Source of the DNA: Balaenoptera acutorostrata
Taxonomy: Eukaryota; Chordata; Mammalia; Artiodactyla; Balaenopteridae
Length of the DNA: 64,000 bases
Direction: 5' to 3'
Assembly (NCBI RefSeq): GCF_949987535.1
Contig: NC_080074.1
Coordinates: forward strand, 24,945,268 to 25,009,267
Under the pieces are notes generated by a model. It was given only the letters and a program-made list of their open reading frames with translations, had not been told where the DNA came from and ran no database searches. Every line of letters starts with the position of its first letter. The stretch's first letter is position 1. The translations under genes and the position numbers were made by a program. This document shows, in pieces, positions 46,627 through 58,105 of the stretch.

Positions 46627-46919
46627 AGGGCTTCCCTGGTGGCGCAGTGGTTAAGAATCCACCTGCCAATGCAGGGGACATGGGTTTGAGCCCTGGTCCG
46701 GGAAAATCCCACGTGCCGTGGAGCAACTAAGCCCGTGCACCACAACTACTGAGCCTGCGCTCTAGAGCCCACGAGCCGCAACTACTGAAGCCTGCGTGCC
46801 TAGAGCCCGTGCTCTGCAACAAGAGAAGCCACCACAATGAGAAGCCTGCGCACCGCAACTAGAGAAAGCCCGCGCGCAGCAACAAAGACCCAACGCAGCC
46901 ATAAATTAATTAATTAATT
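46627..46919 (+). mobile_element. CHR SINE, plus orientation
   Basis: GGGCTTCCCTGGTGGCGCAG head, body of the GCTCTAGAGCCCACGAGCCG type, (TTAA)n tail. The duplication AAAAGACAATCAC / AAAAGACAATTAC is at 46614-46626 and 46920-46932. Confidence 0.93.
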
Positions 46920-46932
46920 AAAAGACAATTAC

Positions 46933-48800
46933 GTCCATGACTATCTTAGACATTGGCCAGGTTCTACAGGCAGTTTGAATCTCATAATCCTGGCAAGTAT
47001 TAAATGCAATGTTTCATCAACCAAACCAGCCTATTCCTCAGAATTACCAGATAAATGTCAGGAAGAATAAGGTCTCTTGTTATTTAAGGACTGCCTTTAA
47101 AGGGTGTTGTAGCTGCGGTACTGTGGGGCAAGATGGATGGGCTTAGAATTGGGGCGGGGGACATAGCACACAGCACTGCCTCCACCCCTTAATTTATGTC
47201 ATGAGAAGAGTCACTGATATTAGAGGAACCTGACCTGTCATGTACAGTTTATAGTTTTTTTGTTTGCTTTTATAACCTTTATCTTGAAAAAAAAATCCAT
47301 GCTTAGACTATTGAAGAATCAATAGAATAGAATGTTTTTCTATTCTATTGAATGTTTTTAAATGTTTCTAGTTGAAGATCTTCGTTACTGTTTTTATATT
47401 AGGTTTTTAGAAAGGCCCTCTGGAATAACGGATATCAATGCCATGCTTTGAGAAGCAGGGGTGGAATGGTAATGTATTAGTTTTGTGTTTCTGTTTAACA
47501 AATTACTTTGGAAAGTAACGGCTTGACACACAATAAATACTTTTTATTTCTCATAGTGTCTGTGAGTCAGGAATTTGGGAGCAGCTATGTTGGGCATATT
47601 GAGGCTCAAAAGATTAATTAACCAGTCTAAAGATATACAGTTAATAAATAGCAGGGCCAGGATTTGGAAACAGGTTTTCTGACTCTTAATGACCAAGAAT
47701 GACACAAGTGGCTGGGATACCAGTTAGGAAGCTATTGCAATAGGTGAGGCAAGAAGTAACTTGGGACAGTTGCAATTTACAGTACAAGTACAAGTGGAAA
47801 TATTTTGGCAGCCAATTGCAGAACTATGCTGAGAGCCAGGCAAGAGGGCCTCCTGCCCCGGGCACAGTGCTTTAGAAAGCTGTACTCTGGGCACTCCCCT
47901 TCCCACAGAGCAAGATCCATAGGCCTAAGAAGACTGGCCTGCTGGAGCCCACACTCCCCCCTTTAACCTCAGGTGCACAGAACCATAGAATTCCCTGTCT
48001 AGACTGCCCTCAGCTCATATCCAGAACCTTCATGGGATTCTTTTCCAGGTTCTTGCAGTTGAAGCCAGAACTTGCTATTTGTATACACAACTCAGCCCAG
48101 AGAAGTGGCCACAGTTGCCTAGTTGCCAAAGGTTTGGACAGAACTTCATAGTCAGGCAGGGCGAGGGGAGGGTGGCGGGGAACATGCACGTGTATGAGGC
48201 CTATCACAGTGCTGGGAGGCCCCAGGTGCAAAAAGAGCAAGGAGACAGGCCACAGCTGGGGGCATCTCACCTTGTACAGCCAAGTTCCTGCACAGCCCCT
48301 CAAGGAATCTGAGAATCCTGCATCCACATCGGGCCTTCCAGGTCATGATGTAAGTGTATTTGTCAAGTTAGGATGACAGAATATATTTTAGCTTAAAAAA
48401 ATTATAGCTTGACTTATAACTTTTAAGTATTTGAATATATGCTCTATTTATACCCTGGTTGATTGAATATGATCATATTGGAGATTTATTTTTCTGACAA
48501 TATTTTTGCCCAGATAATCTCCAAATTCTCCTACTATGAGCCCCTAGAAATGCTGGGTAAATGTAACAAATATTCCTTTAAGTAATAAGATTTCTTATTC
48601 TAAGAAATCCCCAAAGAAGGAAAGGGAGAAATGAAATCCAAGGTAGAGAGAGTATGAGCTGATTCTGTAGCCTCCCTGGATGAAGCATTTGGTTTGGTTA
48701 ACCTAAGGGTGTAGGTTTTAATAACTGTGAGGCCTGGGACTGAAGAGAGTGGCAAGTTAGAACAAAGATCCTTGCATAAAGCTGAGATCCTCAAAAGACT
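46933..48800. other. Intergenic; MIR piece at 47,590-47,690, rest unclassified
   Basis: 47,590-47,690 (AGCAGGGCCAGGATTTGGAA) resembles MIR in reverse. 47,900-48,350 is GC-richer with frames open on both strands, none recognisable. A hairpin lies at 47319-47351. Confidence 0.4.
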
Positions 48801-48984
48801 GTGTGGCTGGCAGAAAAATGGCTCCACAAAGAGTTCCATATCCTAATGCCAAGAATCTGTGGATATTACCATAAATGGTAAAGGAGAATTAAGGTTGCTA
48901 ATCAACTGACCTTAGAATAACAAGGTTATCCTGGGTTATCTGAGTATTCTCAGTGTTATCACAAGGGTCCTTAAAAATGGAGGA

Positions 48985-49541
48985 AGAGTAAATTGATACA
49001 GCCACTATGGAGAACAGTATGGAGGTTCCTTAAAAAACTAAAGGTAGTACTACCATACGACCCAGCAATCCCACTACCAGGCATATACCCTGAGAAAACC
49101 GTAATTCAAAAAGAGTCATGTACCACAATGTTCATTGCAGCACTATTTACAACAGCCAGGACATGGAAGCAACCTAAGTGTCCATCAACAGATGAATGGA
49201 TAAAGAAGATGTGGCACATATATACAATGGAATATTACTCAGCTGTAAAAAGAAAGGAAAATGAGTTATTTGTAGTGAGGTGGATGGACCTAGAGTCTGT
49301 CATACAGAGTGAAGTAAGTCAGAAAGAGAAAAATAAATACCATATGCTAACACATATACATGGAATATAAAAAAAAAATGGTTCTGAAGAACCTAGGGGG
49401 AGGACAGGAATAAAGACGCAGACGTAGAGAATGAACTTGAGGACATGGGGAGGGGGAAGGGTAGGCTGGGACGAAGTGAGAGAGTGGCATTGACATATAT
49501 ACACTACCAAATGTAAAATAGATAGCTAGTGGGAAGCAGCC
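48985..49541 (+). mobile_element. L1 ORF2 end and 3' UTR, 5'-truncated
   Basis: The 125-codon frame 48,993-49,370 reads [20 protein letters not shown], then FIAALFTTARTWKQPKCPST and WIKKMWHIYTMEYYSAVKRK, the conserved L1 ORF2p C-terminus, still open. The 3' UTR follows to GGGAAGCAGCCGC and is then cut off without a tail. It is the youngest-looking L1 in the window but has no reverse-transcriptase or endonuclease domain. Confidence 0.92.
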
Positions 49542-50137
49542 GCTTCCCCCTTAAAATTTCCTAATCATAGTAAATAAAATGTCAAACAGAAGTTCACACC
49601 CCTAGAGAATCAGCTACCTACCTTGGACATGTTAGTCAATGCCCAGCACTCCACTGATAAGACACCCAGTAATCTTTTTTTGCCCATTTCCAACTTTTGG
49701 ATAATTTTTTTTAACATCCCAAAGGTTTAAAAAGACCCCTAATAAACTCCATTTACACATTTATTAACACAAAAATTAGCCCTTCATTTTACTCCATGGG
49801 TCTTTCTCAGAATAACTTTAAAGAGAATAATACTTCAGTTGGTAGTAAGAAATAATACGATCAGACTACTCAAAATTGGTATAGCTAAGGTATAACAGGC
49901 TTTCGTTTTATCATAAAAATTAACATCAATGCCACAACACTAGTGAATGTTTGCAAAGATTACTACATCTTTCCTGCCACTTTCAATCTAGTCTCCCTAC
50001 TGCAGCCACGGAGATCTGAAATGCAAACATAACTGCTACTTCCTGGCTGCAAGTCCTCTGTAGCTTTGTTACCAAAAGCTCGGCCTCTCTGTACACGGGT
50101 GCCAAAGCAAATCTCGGAGACAGAGTTTTGGGTGAAG
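49542..50137. other. Intergenic, unique
   Basis: No repeat or gene could be named between the L1 and the next SINE. Confidence 0.4.
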
Positions 50138-50150
50138 TAGAAAAGGATAG

Positions 50151-50492
50151 CTGGACTTACCTGGTGGCGCAGTCGTTAAGAATCTGTCTGCCAATGCAGG
50201 GGATACGGGTTTGAGCCCTGGTCTGGGAAGATCTCCTATGCCACGGACCAAATAAGCCCGTGCACCACAACTACTGAGCCTGAGCTCTAGAGTCCGCAAG
50301 CCACAACTACCGAAACCTGCGTGCCTAGAGCTTGTGCTCCGCAACAAAAGCCACCACAATGAGAAGCCTGCCCACGGCAATGAAGAGTAGCCCCCGCTCG
50401 CCGCAACTAGAGATAGCCCGCGCGCAGCAACGAAGACCCAATGCAGCCAAAAATAAATAAATAAATTTATAAAAAAGAAAAAAAAAAAAAGA
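50151..50492 (+). mobile_element. CHR SINE, plus orientation, diverged
   Basis: CTGGACTTACCTGGTGGCGC head (mutated), GCTCTAGAGTCCGCAAGCC body type, A-rich tail. The duplication TAGAAAAGGATAG is at 50138-50150 and 50493-50505. Older than its neighbour by substitution load. Confidence 0.92.
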
Positions 50493-50821
50493 TAGAAAAG
50501 GATAGCGTTATCGCTCTGCCAGGCAAAGGGAGACACACCGGGCTTCTACCTCGAAAAACTGTGTCCCAACCCAGGAGGATTTGATGAGGGGTTTTATAAC
50601 AATGGTTCAAAGGTAGGGTCTCTGACAAGATTAGGGTGTGAGCAGGGCTTGCACTCCCTTAATCTCGCCTCAGGTCTCCTAATCTTGATGAGCTTCTCTG
50701 GTCCTTTGAATCTGGCCTCAGCTGGTTTCTGGGCTGCTCCTCCCTTGATGAGCAACTGTCCGAATCTGCAACTCCGGGAAGAACATGAGGCTGGAGTCCT
50801 GCCTACAAGAAACGGGGGGCA

Positions 50822-51145
50822 GGGCTTCCCTGGTGGCGCAGTGGTTGAGAATCCGCCTGCCAATGCAGGGGACACGGGTTCGAGCCCTGGTCTGGGAAGA
50901 TCCCACATGCCACGGAGCAGCTGGGCCCGTGAGCCACAACTACTGAGCCTGCGCATCTGGAGCCTGTGCTCCGCAACAAGAGAGGCCGCGATAGTGAGAG
51001 GCCCGCGCACCGCGATGAAGAGTGGCCCCCACTTGCCACAACTAGAGGAAGCCCTTGTGCAGAAACGAAGACCCAACACAGCCAAAAATTAATAATAATA
51101 ATAATAAATAAATAAATAAAATTTATAAAAAAAAAAAAAAAAGAA
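50822..51145 (+). mobile_element. CHR SINE, plus orientation
   Basis: GGGCTTCCCTGGTGGCGCAG head and (AAT)n/(AAAT)n/A tail. The duplication AAGAAACGGGGGGCA / AAGAAACGGGCGGCA is at 50807-50821 and 51146-51160. Confidence 0.93.
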
Positions 51146-51160
51146 AAGAAACGGGCGGCA

Positions 51161-51885
51161 AAAGGGCCTCCATGCCTGGGAGGCCCACAGGGCCTCACTC
51201 GGTTTCAGCTTTCACAATTCCTTAATATGCCCCATACAGTAATTTGTGACCAGATGCCTCTCTAGCCATTCCTCTTACAGCCCTGACCCCAGTACCCAGG
51301 CTTGTGCTGCACCAGCAAAATTGAACTTCTTTCCATTTCTGGAAAAGCCACCCTCCATTTTGCCTTGAGGTGTCCAAATTATACTATTGTCTTAGTCTAG
51401 ACTGTTTCCCTCCACTTCCAGCGGCTACTTCTTACTTGTATATCTATACCTAGGATTAGTTTAAAAATTGCCTTAGCCCAGGTTTCCCAGACAACAGAGT
51501 TTAGGGCCAGAAATCAGTGCTGGTACCTTACAGAGGAGGCAGGGAGGGATAATCTTAGGGCGAGTAAGTGGGGGGAAAGACTTGAGTGAAGGAAGAAAGG
51601 ATGTGAACTATCTTACCACACTGGCTACTGTTTCCTGATGAGCCTGGAAGAGATACATCAGTTTGCTCAGCAAATGTGTTTGTTGAGTATTTAGAAATCC
51701 TCAAGGTGACTGTACAGAGAAACAATGCCTCCGACTGAGAGGAAGGGAGAAGGGGAATCTGTGTGCCCCGACCCCATCTGCCTCTTGCTTCCCACTGGAC
51801 AAAGTCCACCCTCTTTTAGGTCATGTCATCTGGCCCGTTCTGAAGCCTCTCAGAATACCGGATTCCATATCCCACAGTGTAGTGT
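51161..51885. other. Intergenic, unclassified, GC-balanced
   Basis: Composition is close to the LTR on its right and may be old retroviral or LTR sequence. No coding sequence was recognised. Confidence 0.35.
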
Positions 51886-51887
51886 CT

Positions 51888-52440
51888 AGGGGATCAAAAT
51901 ATGCCACCCCAAAATATGCTGCTTAAGCATAAGGGTTATTTTGAGCTAAAAGCATTTGAGATTCAGCAGATGCAGAAAGAAGCCTTCCCAGAGCTTCTCT
52001 TATCTATCAAAGAGCAGGAACTTCTGAGAAATGAGGACTACCAATAAATCCCCTCTCCCAGGGAAGTGTATGGCCGTGAAGAAGATAAAAGTTGGCACCG
52101 AGATGGCCTGAACAAACAAAATATATTCCAGTGGTTTCCCCCATATATTTACTTTCCCCCAGTTTGCTACCCTTGGAAAACTTAACCTTTTTTTTTTTTT
52201 TTGTCTTGTCATTTCTCTAGGAATTTATCATCCTTTGTTAAGATGCTCTGTAAGCCCAAGTTCTAACCACCCCTTTGAGTTACTTGTCACTGAGTTTCTC
52301 CCATGTGTATGCATGTCACACACGTTAATACATTCTGTTTTTCTCTTGTTAATCTGTCTTTTGTCATCTAGTTCATAGAGCCTTAGTCAGTGAACCTAGA
52401 AAGGTAGAGAAAAAAGTACTTTTTTTCCCCTCCCCTAAAA
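51888..52440 (+). mobile_element. LTR-like element (ERV class, family unresolved)
   Basis: TGTCTAGGGGATCAAAATAT at the left, GGAACTTCTGAGAAATGAGG, TAAGATGCTCTGTAAGCCCA, TTCTCTTGTTAATCTGTCTT and GTCAGTGAACCTAGAAAGGT near the right end. The order is that of a solitary LTR of the ERV1/ERVL type. A T-run is at 52,188-52,202. Confidence 0.6.
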
Positions 52441-53890
52441 GTGTTTCCAGAGTGAGGGGATAAATGTGCTAGTTTGGGTGCTCTGAGCAGCAGATTCAGG
52501 GCTGGATTCGATGTCCAAGATATTCATAGGGTGAAAGAACTATGAGGGAAATGGGGGAAGGAAAAAAGGTGGAGAAAGCATAGGGATGTAAACCATGATG
52601 GAGACAGGGAAGGAGGTTCTAAGAAAGTTTCAGTCAGGATGATGGGGAATCGCAGGGCCAAAGTCACCTCTCACAGGAGTCCCACGTCTCATGGGGACAG
52701 GCCTGCCTCAGTATCCCTGTGTTGCTTAGTTACTGGCTGAGAGCAGTCTGGGGAAGCAGGGCAAATTTCTATTCTCGTTATCAGAAAACAACTTTTACTG
52801 CATATAAAAACAAATTTAAAAATTACATATGTGGCTATTCCCACTTTATGCAAGGATTTTCAGAATAGAATCTGAATAGATTTTCAGAAATCTTTTAAAT
52901 GTGACTGAGAGGAACATCTCTAAATATTCTAAAGTTTGAGCAGTGCAAACCAAACTCAAAATTAGAATCTTTATGTCAAACTCAAAGTAACAGTCAAACT
53001 TAAACTAAAAACCATCTTTCAGTATGCAATATTAGGTGAGTTGGCCCACCATTAGAGTAAACTTGGCTGTAATTCCATCTTCTCCCATGTCCTCCCCCAA
53101 GGCTCTGTAGGTTAGTTTCTATCTCTTGCCAGCTCTGTGTTAATTCCAGCATTCTGGGATTGGAATGTGGTTTCTGTTTTTATATCACCTTTGGATCGGA
53201 ATTCCCCGGTCTCTGAATTAATTCAGTTTATGGATCATCTTCCCTCCTGCACCCTAGTCCGGGACCAGTCTTCTCTGATTTCCACATTGATGTCTGTCTT
53301 TCACAGAAGGCATCTGTGTGTGGAGCAAGGGAAGGGGCTTTAAGTCTCTCTGTTGCTTCTCACCCTTTTCCCCTCAGGGTTGTTTCTTTTCCTACTCCGC
53401 CTTTCCATTGGTCTCCCCAGTAAATTAATTCCCCTTTAGCTTTTCCTGTAAAACAATTTAGACCACTACCTCCTCCTTGCTCAGGGCTTCCATTTACTTA
53501 TACTTAATATGCTTTGTAAACAACAGACCGTTTTCTCCAGCTCTTCTGTCTTGAGAAGCACCAAGATCTGCTACCAGTCTCTGAAATTATATAGCTGAAG
53601 CAAGAGATCGATTCAAAGATAACTGAAAAATAATTGATGCCACCCTCTTCCCCACTCTTCTCTAGTTCCCTACAGAGGTTGGTGAGGGGCAAAGTGCCCT
53701 CCATCGTGGGATGGGTCTCAAGGCAATTTCAAAGGGGGAAGGGATCAGTATATTCCCTACTAAATAAATTATGCTTCTCTCCTCACTTTCGAAAGCAGAT
53801 GCTCCTAAAGTCAGTTTTGGTTTTAAATAACACATTTTTGTCCTCTTCATTTCACATCTGTTACATCACTACACCAGAACATATTTAATA
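52441..53890. other. Intergenic, unclassified unique DNA
   Basis: No named repeat. Frames of 60-84 codons at 53.1-53.9 kb lack recognisable products. Confidence 0.4.
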
Positions 53891-53899
53891 AAGAAGTCC

Positions 53900-54470
53900 A
53901 TGCTAATCATTAATTATGATACCAACATACCAGTTGTATTGTATTCTAATGTAACTCGCACTTGTGGATTTCAAAGAGCTGCCCCCAGATTTAATTAATC
54001 CTCAGCTTTGCTAATGAAAAGCATCATTTCTACCCGGCATGAGTTTGTGTTTCTAATCTGTTCCTTAAGGTCACCTCATTTTTCTTGAAAATGTACATTT
54101 ATAATTTAACGTTTCAGATCTTTCACATTCCCTATTAAGCAATTATTTTGATTACTTCATTATCTTTCTTTTTTTTCCCCTAGACTATTTAGGTTGGTTT
54201 CTGCCTACCGCTCGCCAAGTGTAATTCCGACATTCTCTCTCACTCTCTTTATTAGCATGATTTGCATTAGCAAGGGATTCATTTTCATTCTGGAGACAGA
54301 AAACAATTTCATTATCTGATAAAAATTACCTTCTCATATGCTGTAAGAAGCAATTCTCCTCATTTATGGTCTCATTAGGCATTTCATCTACCCAATACAT
54401 CTTCTCAATTCTTCCTCTTTCCAGAAGTAGTCGTTCTGGTGGCTCAACTAACAATATCCTGGGCTAGGGA
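53900..54470. promoter_or_regulatory. Candidate conserved enhancer (homeodomain/POU motif cluster)
   Basis: Repeat-free, with dense TAATTA-type and octamer-type words: TTTAATTAATCC near 53,990, GATTACTTCATTATC near 54,150 and ATGATTTGCATTAG around the octamer ATTTGCAT at 54260-54267. Inference only: this motif texture is usual in deeply conserved developmental enhancers. Confidence 0.35.
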
Positions 54471-54589
54471 TTCTCATTTTTGCCTTTCTTCCCTCTTTTG
54501 TTCTTTCTTTCCCTAGCAAAGTAACTGCATCATCTCCTCTGTGAACCCTTGTTAGTTCCCTCTCTTCCTAAACATTTCGTTCAGGCTTT

Positions 54590-54765
54590 GTTCTAACATC
54601 TTTATTGTTGTACCATGAATTGTAAGTCTGCATTTCTATTGTCCTTAATAGACTAGCAGCATCTTACGGGCTGGGCCACAGCTCACAGATCTTTGTGTTT
54701 CCAAAGCCTGGCACTGTGTTTAGTGTATAGCAATGATCAAAAAATGTGTATTGAATAAAATGAAG
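54590..54765 (+). mobile_element. L2 LINE 3' tip
   Basis: TAGACTAGCAGCATCTTACG, AAGCCTGGCACTGTGTTTAG and GTGTATTGAATAAAATGAA. Confidence 0.7.
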
Positions 54766-55279
54766 GATTAGGTACACATGCAAAACTCATTTTTATTTTG
54801 AAATTTTGTCCTTTTCAAAAGACAGGAATGACTGGAGAAGCCAAGGCAACTTGATAAGGAAGTAGACAAACTGAGAGCAAGCTGAAGAGAGAGACAGATC
54901 TGTAAGTAACAGGAAAGGAAGTAGTTCAACTGCCTCAGTGGCAGCTAAAATGCCCGGATGGCTGCAAGAGGCCAGTTGAGCAAGAGCAAAAACTCAAAGC
55001 AATTTCTGGAGCTCTTGGATCCATCATAAATGATCAGATGGGGCAAGATCCGAGTCTGAACTGGAGCTTGCTGTGCAAGCAACATATTGAATCATGACTA
55101 TTTCTTCTCACCAAATCTCCAAAAGCTGACAGATATTGCTGAAAAATTCCTCAGTCTAATGTCACAGTCTTGATTTATTTCTCAGTTTCATTCATCCCTT
55201 GAGGAGGACAAAAAGAGCAATCAGAATACTTCCTTTTCACCATAAGTGTGCTAGAAAAATAAACGGTCCCACAAGGGAT

Positions 55280-55748
55280 CCACTTATGATTTTTCGACTT
55301 TACAATGGTGCAAAATCGATATGCATTCAGTAGAAACCATACTCTGAATTTGGAATTTTGAGCTTTTCCCGGACTAGTGATATGTGGTACAATACTCTCT
55401 GATGATGCTGGGCAGCACTCCCAGTCAGCCATGTGATCACGAGGGTCAACAACCGATACACTTGTAGCCATTCTGGACCCATACAACCATTCTGTTTTTC
55501 ACTTTCATTACAGTATTCAATAAATGACATGAGATATTCAACACCTTATTATAAAATAGGGTTTGTGTTACATGATTTTGCCCAACTGCAGGTTAATGTA
55601 AGTGTTTTAAGCATGGTTAAGGTAGGCTAGCCTAAGCTCTGATGTTCGGAAGGTTAGGTGTATTAAATGCATTTTTTTACTTATGATATTTTCAACTTAC
55701 AACAGGTTTATCAGGATGTAACCCCATTGTAAGTAGAGAGATATCTGT
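55280..55748 (-). mobile_element. Tigger-group DNA transposon remnant
   Basis: GACTTTACAATGGTGCAAAA, GATGCTGGGCAGCACTCCCA, TATTATAAAATAGGGTTTGT and a terminal GTAAGTAGAGAGATATCTGT next to TA. The left inverted repeat is missing or unrecognisable. Orientation is uncertain. Confidence 0.7.
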
Positions 55749-55804
55749 TATAAGGAATGCTGAAGCATCATCCTGCGGCATTGGGGTCAATTCCATGGGA
55801 ATGC

Positions 55805-55807
<3 letters not shown>

Positions 55808-55846
<39 letters not shown>
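55808..55846. repeat. (CA)n microsatellite
   Basis: About 19 uninterrupted CA units. Confidence 0.98.
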
Positions 55847-55849
<3 letters not shown>

Positions 55850-55925
55850 TCTTTCCCTGAGATTGTTTTGGGACCAACTGGCAGTCTGATGTAAACAATT
55901 TATAGCAGATATTTAAAAGGTAATT

Positions 55926-56160
55926 CAATGGATAAAGAAAATGTTGTATATATACACAATGGAATATTACTCAGCCATAAAAAAAGAATGAAATAATGCC
56001 AGTTGCAGCAACATGGATGGACCTACAGATTATCATACTAAGTGAAGTAAGTCAGATAGAGAAAGACAAATACCATATGGGATCACTTATATGTGGAATC
56101 TAAAAATAATACAAATGAATTTATTTACAAAACAGAAACAGACTCGGACATAGAAAACAA
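55926..56160 (+). mobile_element. L1 3' UTR fragment
   Basis: ACACAATGGAATATTACTCA, AACATGGATGGACCTACAGA, GTGAAGTAAGTCAGATAGAG and ACTTATATGTGGAATCTAAA, the L1 3' region also seen at 49.2 kb. Both ends are truncated. Confidence 0.88.
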
Positions 56161-56539
56161 ACTCTATTTACTCTCTTATTCCTCTCTTTGTAGGATGAGT
56201 AACCAACCCAGATTGCCTGGGACTTTTTCCAATTTGGGGATTGTCCTGATTTTTGCACTGAAAGTTCATGTCCCAAGAAACATCTCAGTCCTGGGCAAAG
56301 TAGAAAGATTGTTAACTCTATCCTTTTGTCTCAAATAGTTTTACCTGTCTCTCTGAAGAAACAAAGCCAGCCCACACCTATGGCTCACAGAAGCCACCTG
56401 CTCCAATAGACATATCAAACAACTTCCAAATCAAGACAACTCTCCCTATACCAGATGTTGAAAAAATAAACCTTTATCAATTAGATGCATACACACTTGG
56501 GATTGTTCTGTCATCTTAGTGAACTGATGTTTTTATAAT

Positions 56540-57560
56540 TATGAAATGTTCTGTTTTGCCTCTGGCAGTAATCCATGCCTTGAGATATACCTTGATGTTA
56601 ACAGAGTCACACCAGCTTCCTTATGTTCAATGTTTGTATGGTATACATTTCTCCAACCTTTTATTTTCTTCTGTGGTGCCTAATTTGCTGTTAAGTTCAT
56701 CCAATGAATTTTCAATTTCAAATATTATAGTTTTCAGTTTGAGGATTTCTTTTTTCTTTTTTTTTACTAGTTTCCATATCTTTCCTGATATTCCCCATCT
56801 CATCACCCATTTTATCAATCTTTCCCAGTAGATTCTTCACATGTATATCATAGTTATTTTAAAGTCTTTATCTGCTGATTCTAACATCTGGGACTTTGTG
56901 GATCTGTTTGATTGTTTTTTCCCTTGATTGTGGGCCACACTTTCCTGCTTCTTTGTATATACAGTAATTTTTCCTGGTATACTGTACATTATGGGCTGTA
57001 GATGATATGTTACCTTCCTTTGGAAAGTGTTGAGTTTTGTTCTAGTAGACAAACTACTGATGAATCACCTTGATCTTGTGGAGCCTTGATGGGATGGGCT
57101 TATTGTTGTTTTGCCCTTGGGCCTCAGTTGTAGTCCTTAGTCCTGCGTCTTTATTCTTAAGGTGTGGTCCTCTTAGGGTTTCAATGGAAAGCACAAAGAA
57201 TTCAGTAAGTTCCTACTTGGCTGGACTTGAATTCCAAAACTTGTCTCCCCAGCACCAAGCATTGGATGAAATCTCTGCTCAGTACCTTTAACCTTTCCAC
57301 TGGTGCTTTCCACTGGATTCCCTGAGGTCTCATTGTGGGCACCTGCAGTTTGGTAGTCAGCCAACAATTTGAGGAGAATTTGTCCACAGATTTGGGGGCT
57401 CCCCGCCCTGCCTTCTTATTTTCTAGAACATCCCTCTTTAATTTCCAGCAACTCCAGCAACACCACACTCTGACTTCTGAATTTTCAATCCAGTTGGTCA
57501 GCCTCTTCCTGACTGGGCTCTGTTTCTTAAGTACGTTACAAAATGAGGAGTGTCCTCAAG
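56540..57560 (-). mobile_element. L1/HAL1 5' part with decayed ORF1, minus orientation
   Basis: On the minus strand one frame (57,052-56,837) ends ESADKDFKITMIYM and another (56,818-56,627) reads IIFEIENSLDELNSKLGTTE, both matching the coiled-coil region of L1 ORF1p. A stop or frameshift separates them. The part to the right may be the element's 5' UTR. Confidence 0.7.
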
Positions 57561-57914
57561 GAAAAAGCTGTCCAATGTGGATCTCACCTACTTTGTTTCC
57601 CTTATTGCAAGAATCATGTCCCCTCCAGTGTCTGCATATTTTTAGTCACTCCCCAGGATCTTCAAAGTTATTTAATTCTGATCTTATAATTGTTTATGCT
57701 GTTTTTTAGTCTAAAATTCAAAACTGTGATGGGTAGATGGTCGTTCAATAAATGCTACTCTGCTACTACCAGAAATGAACTCCCAAACAAACTGAAAACA
57801 AACAAACAAAATTATGGTCTTTGTAGGCAGAACTGAACTTTCATGGAAGGTGTGTGTAATACTGTAAGAATGTAATAATAGTAATGATAGTAGGAGATCA
57901 CCATTATTGATTTC

Positions 57915-57954
57915 TAGCCCACTGTTCTTGGTGCTAGCCCACTGTTCTTGGTGC
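57915..57954. repeat. Perfect 20-bp tandem duplication
   Basis: Two head-to-tail copies of TAGCCCACTGTTCTTGGTGC at the left edge of a MIR element. Confidence 0.97.
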
Positions 57955-58105
57955 TTTATCTATCCCTAATTTACAGATGAGAAAACAAGTACAGACAAGT
58001 TAAGAAATTTGCCCAAGTTCATAAAGGTGGTAAATAGGAAAACCAGAACTCCAACCCCCATGGACTGATGGCTCTCTTAACCACTAAGCTATGATGCTAC
58101 TTAAG
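57950..58105 (-). mobile_element. MIR SINE, minus orientation
   Basis: CCCTAATTTACAGATGAGAA, AAATTTGCCCAAGTTCATAA and CTCTTAACCACTAAGCTATG. Confidence 0.8.

Noticed and set aside
48010..48327. 105-codon minus frame and overlapping plus frames near 48.1 kb
   Set aside because: Frames are open on both strands in GC-rich DNA with no recognisable domain; probably chance or old repeat.
55808..55846. CRISPR-like or satellite array
   Set aside because: Simple CA microsatellite; no spaced direct repeats were found anywhere in the window.
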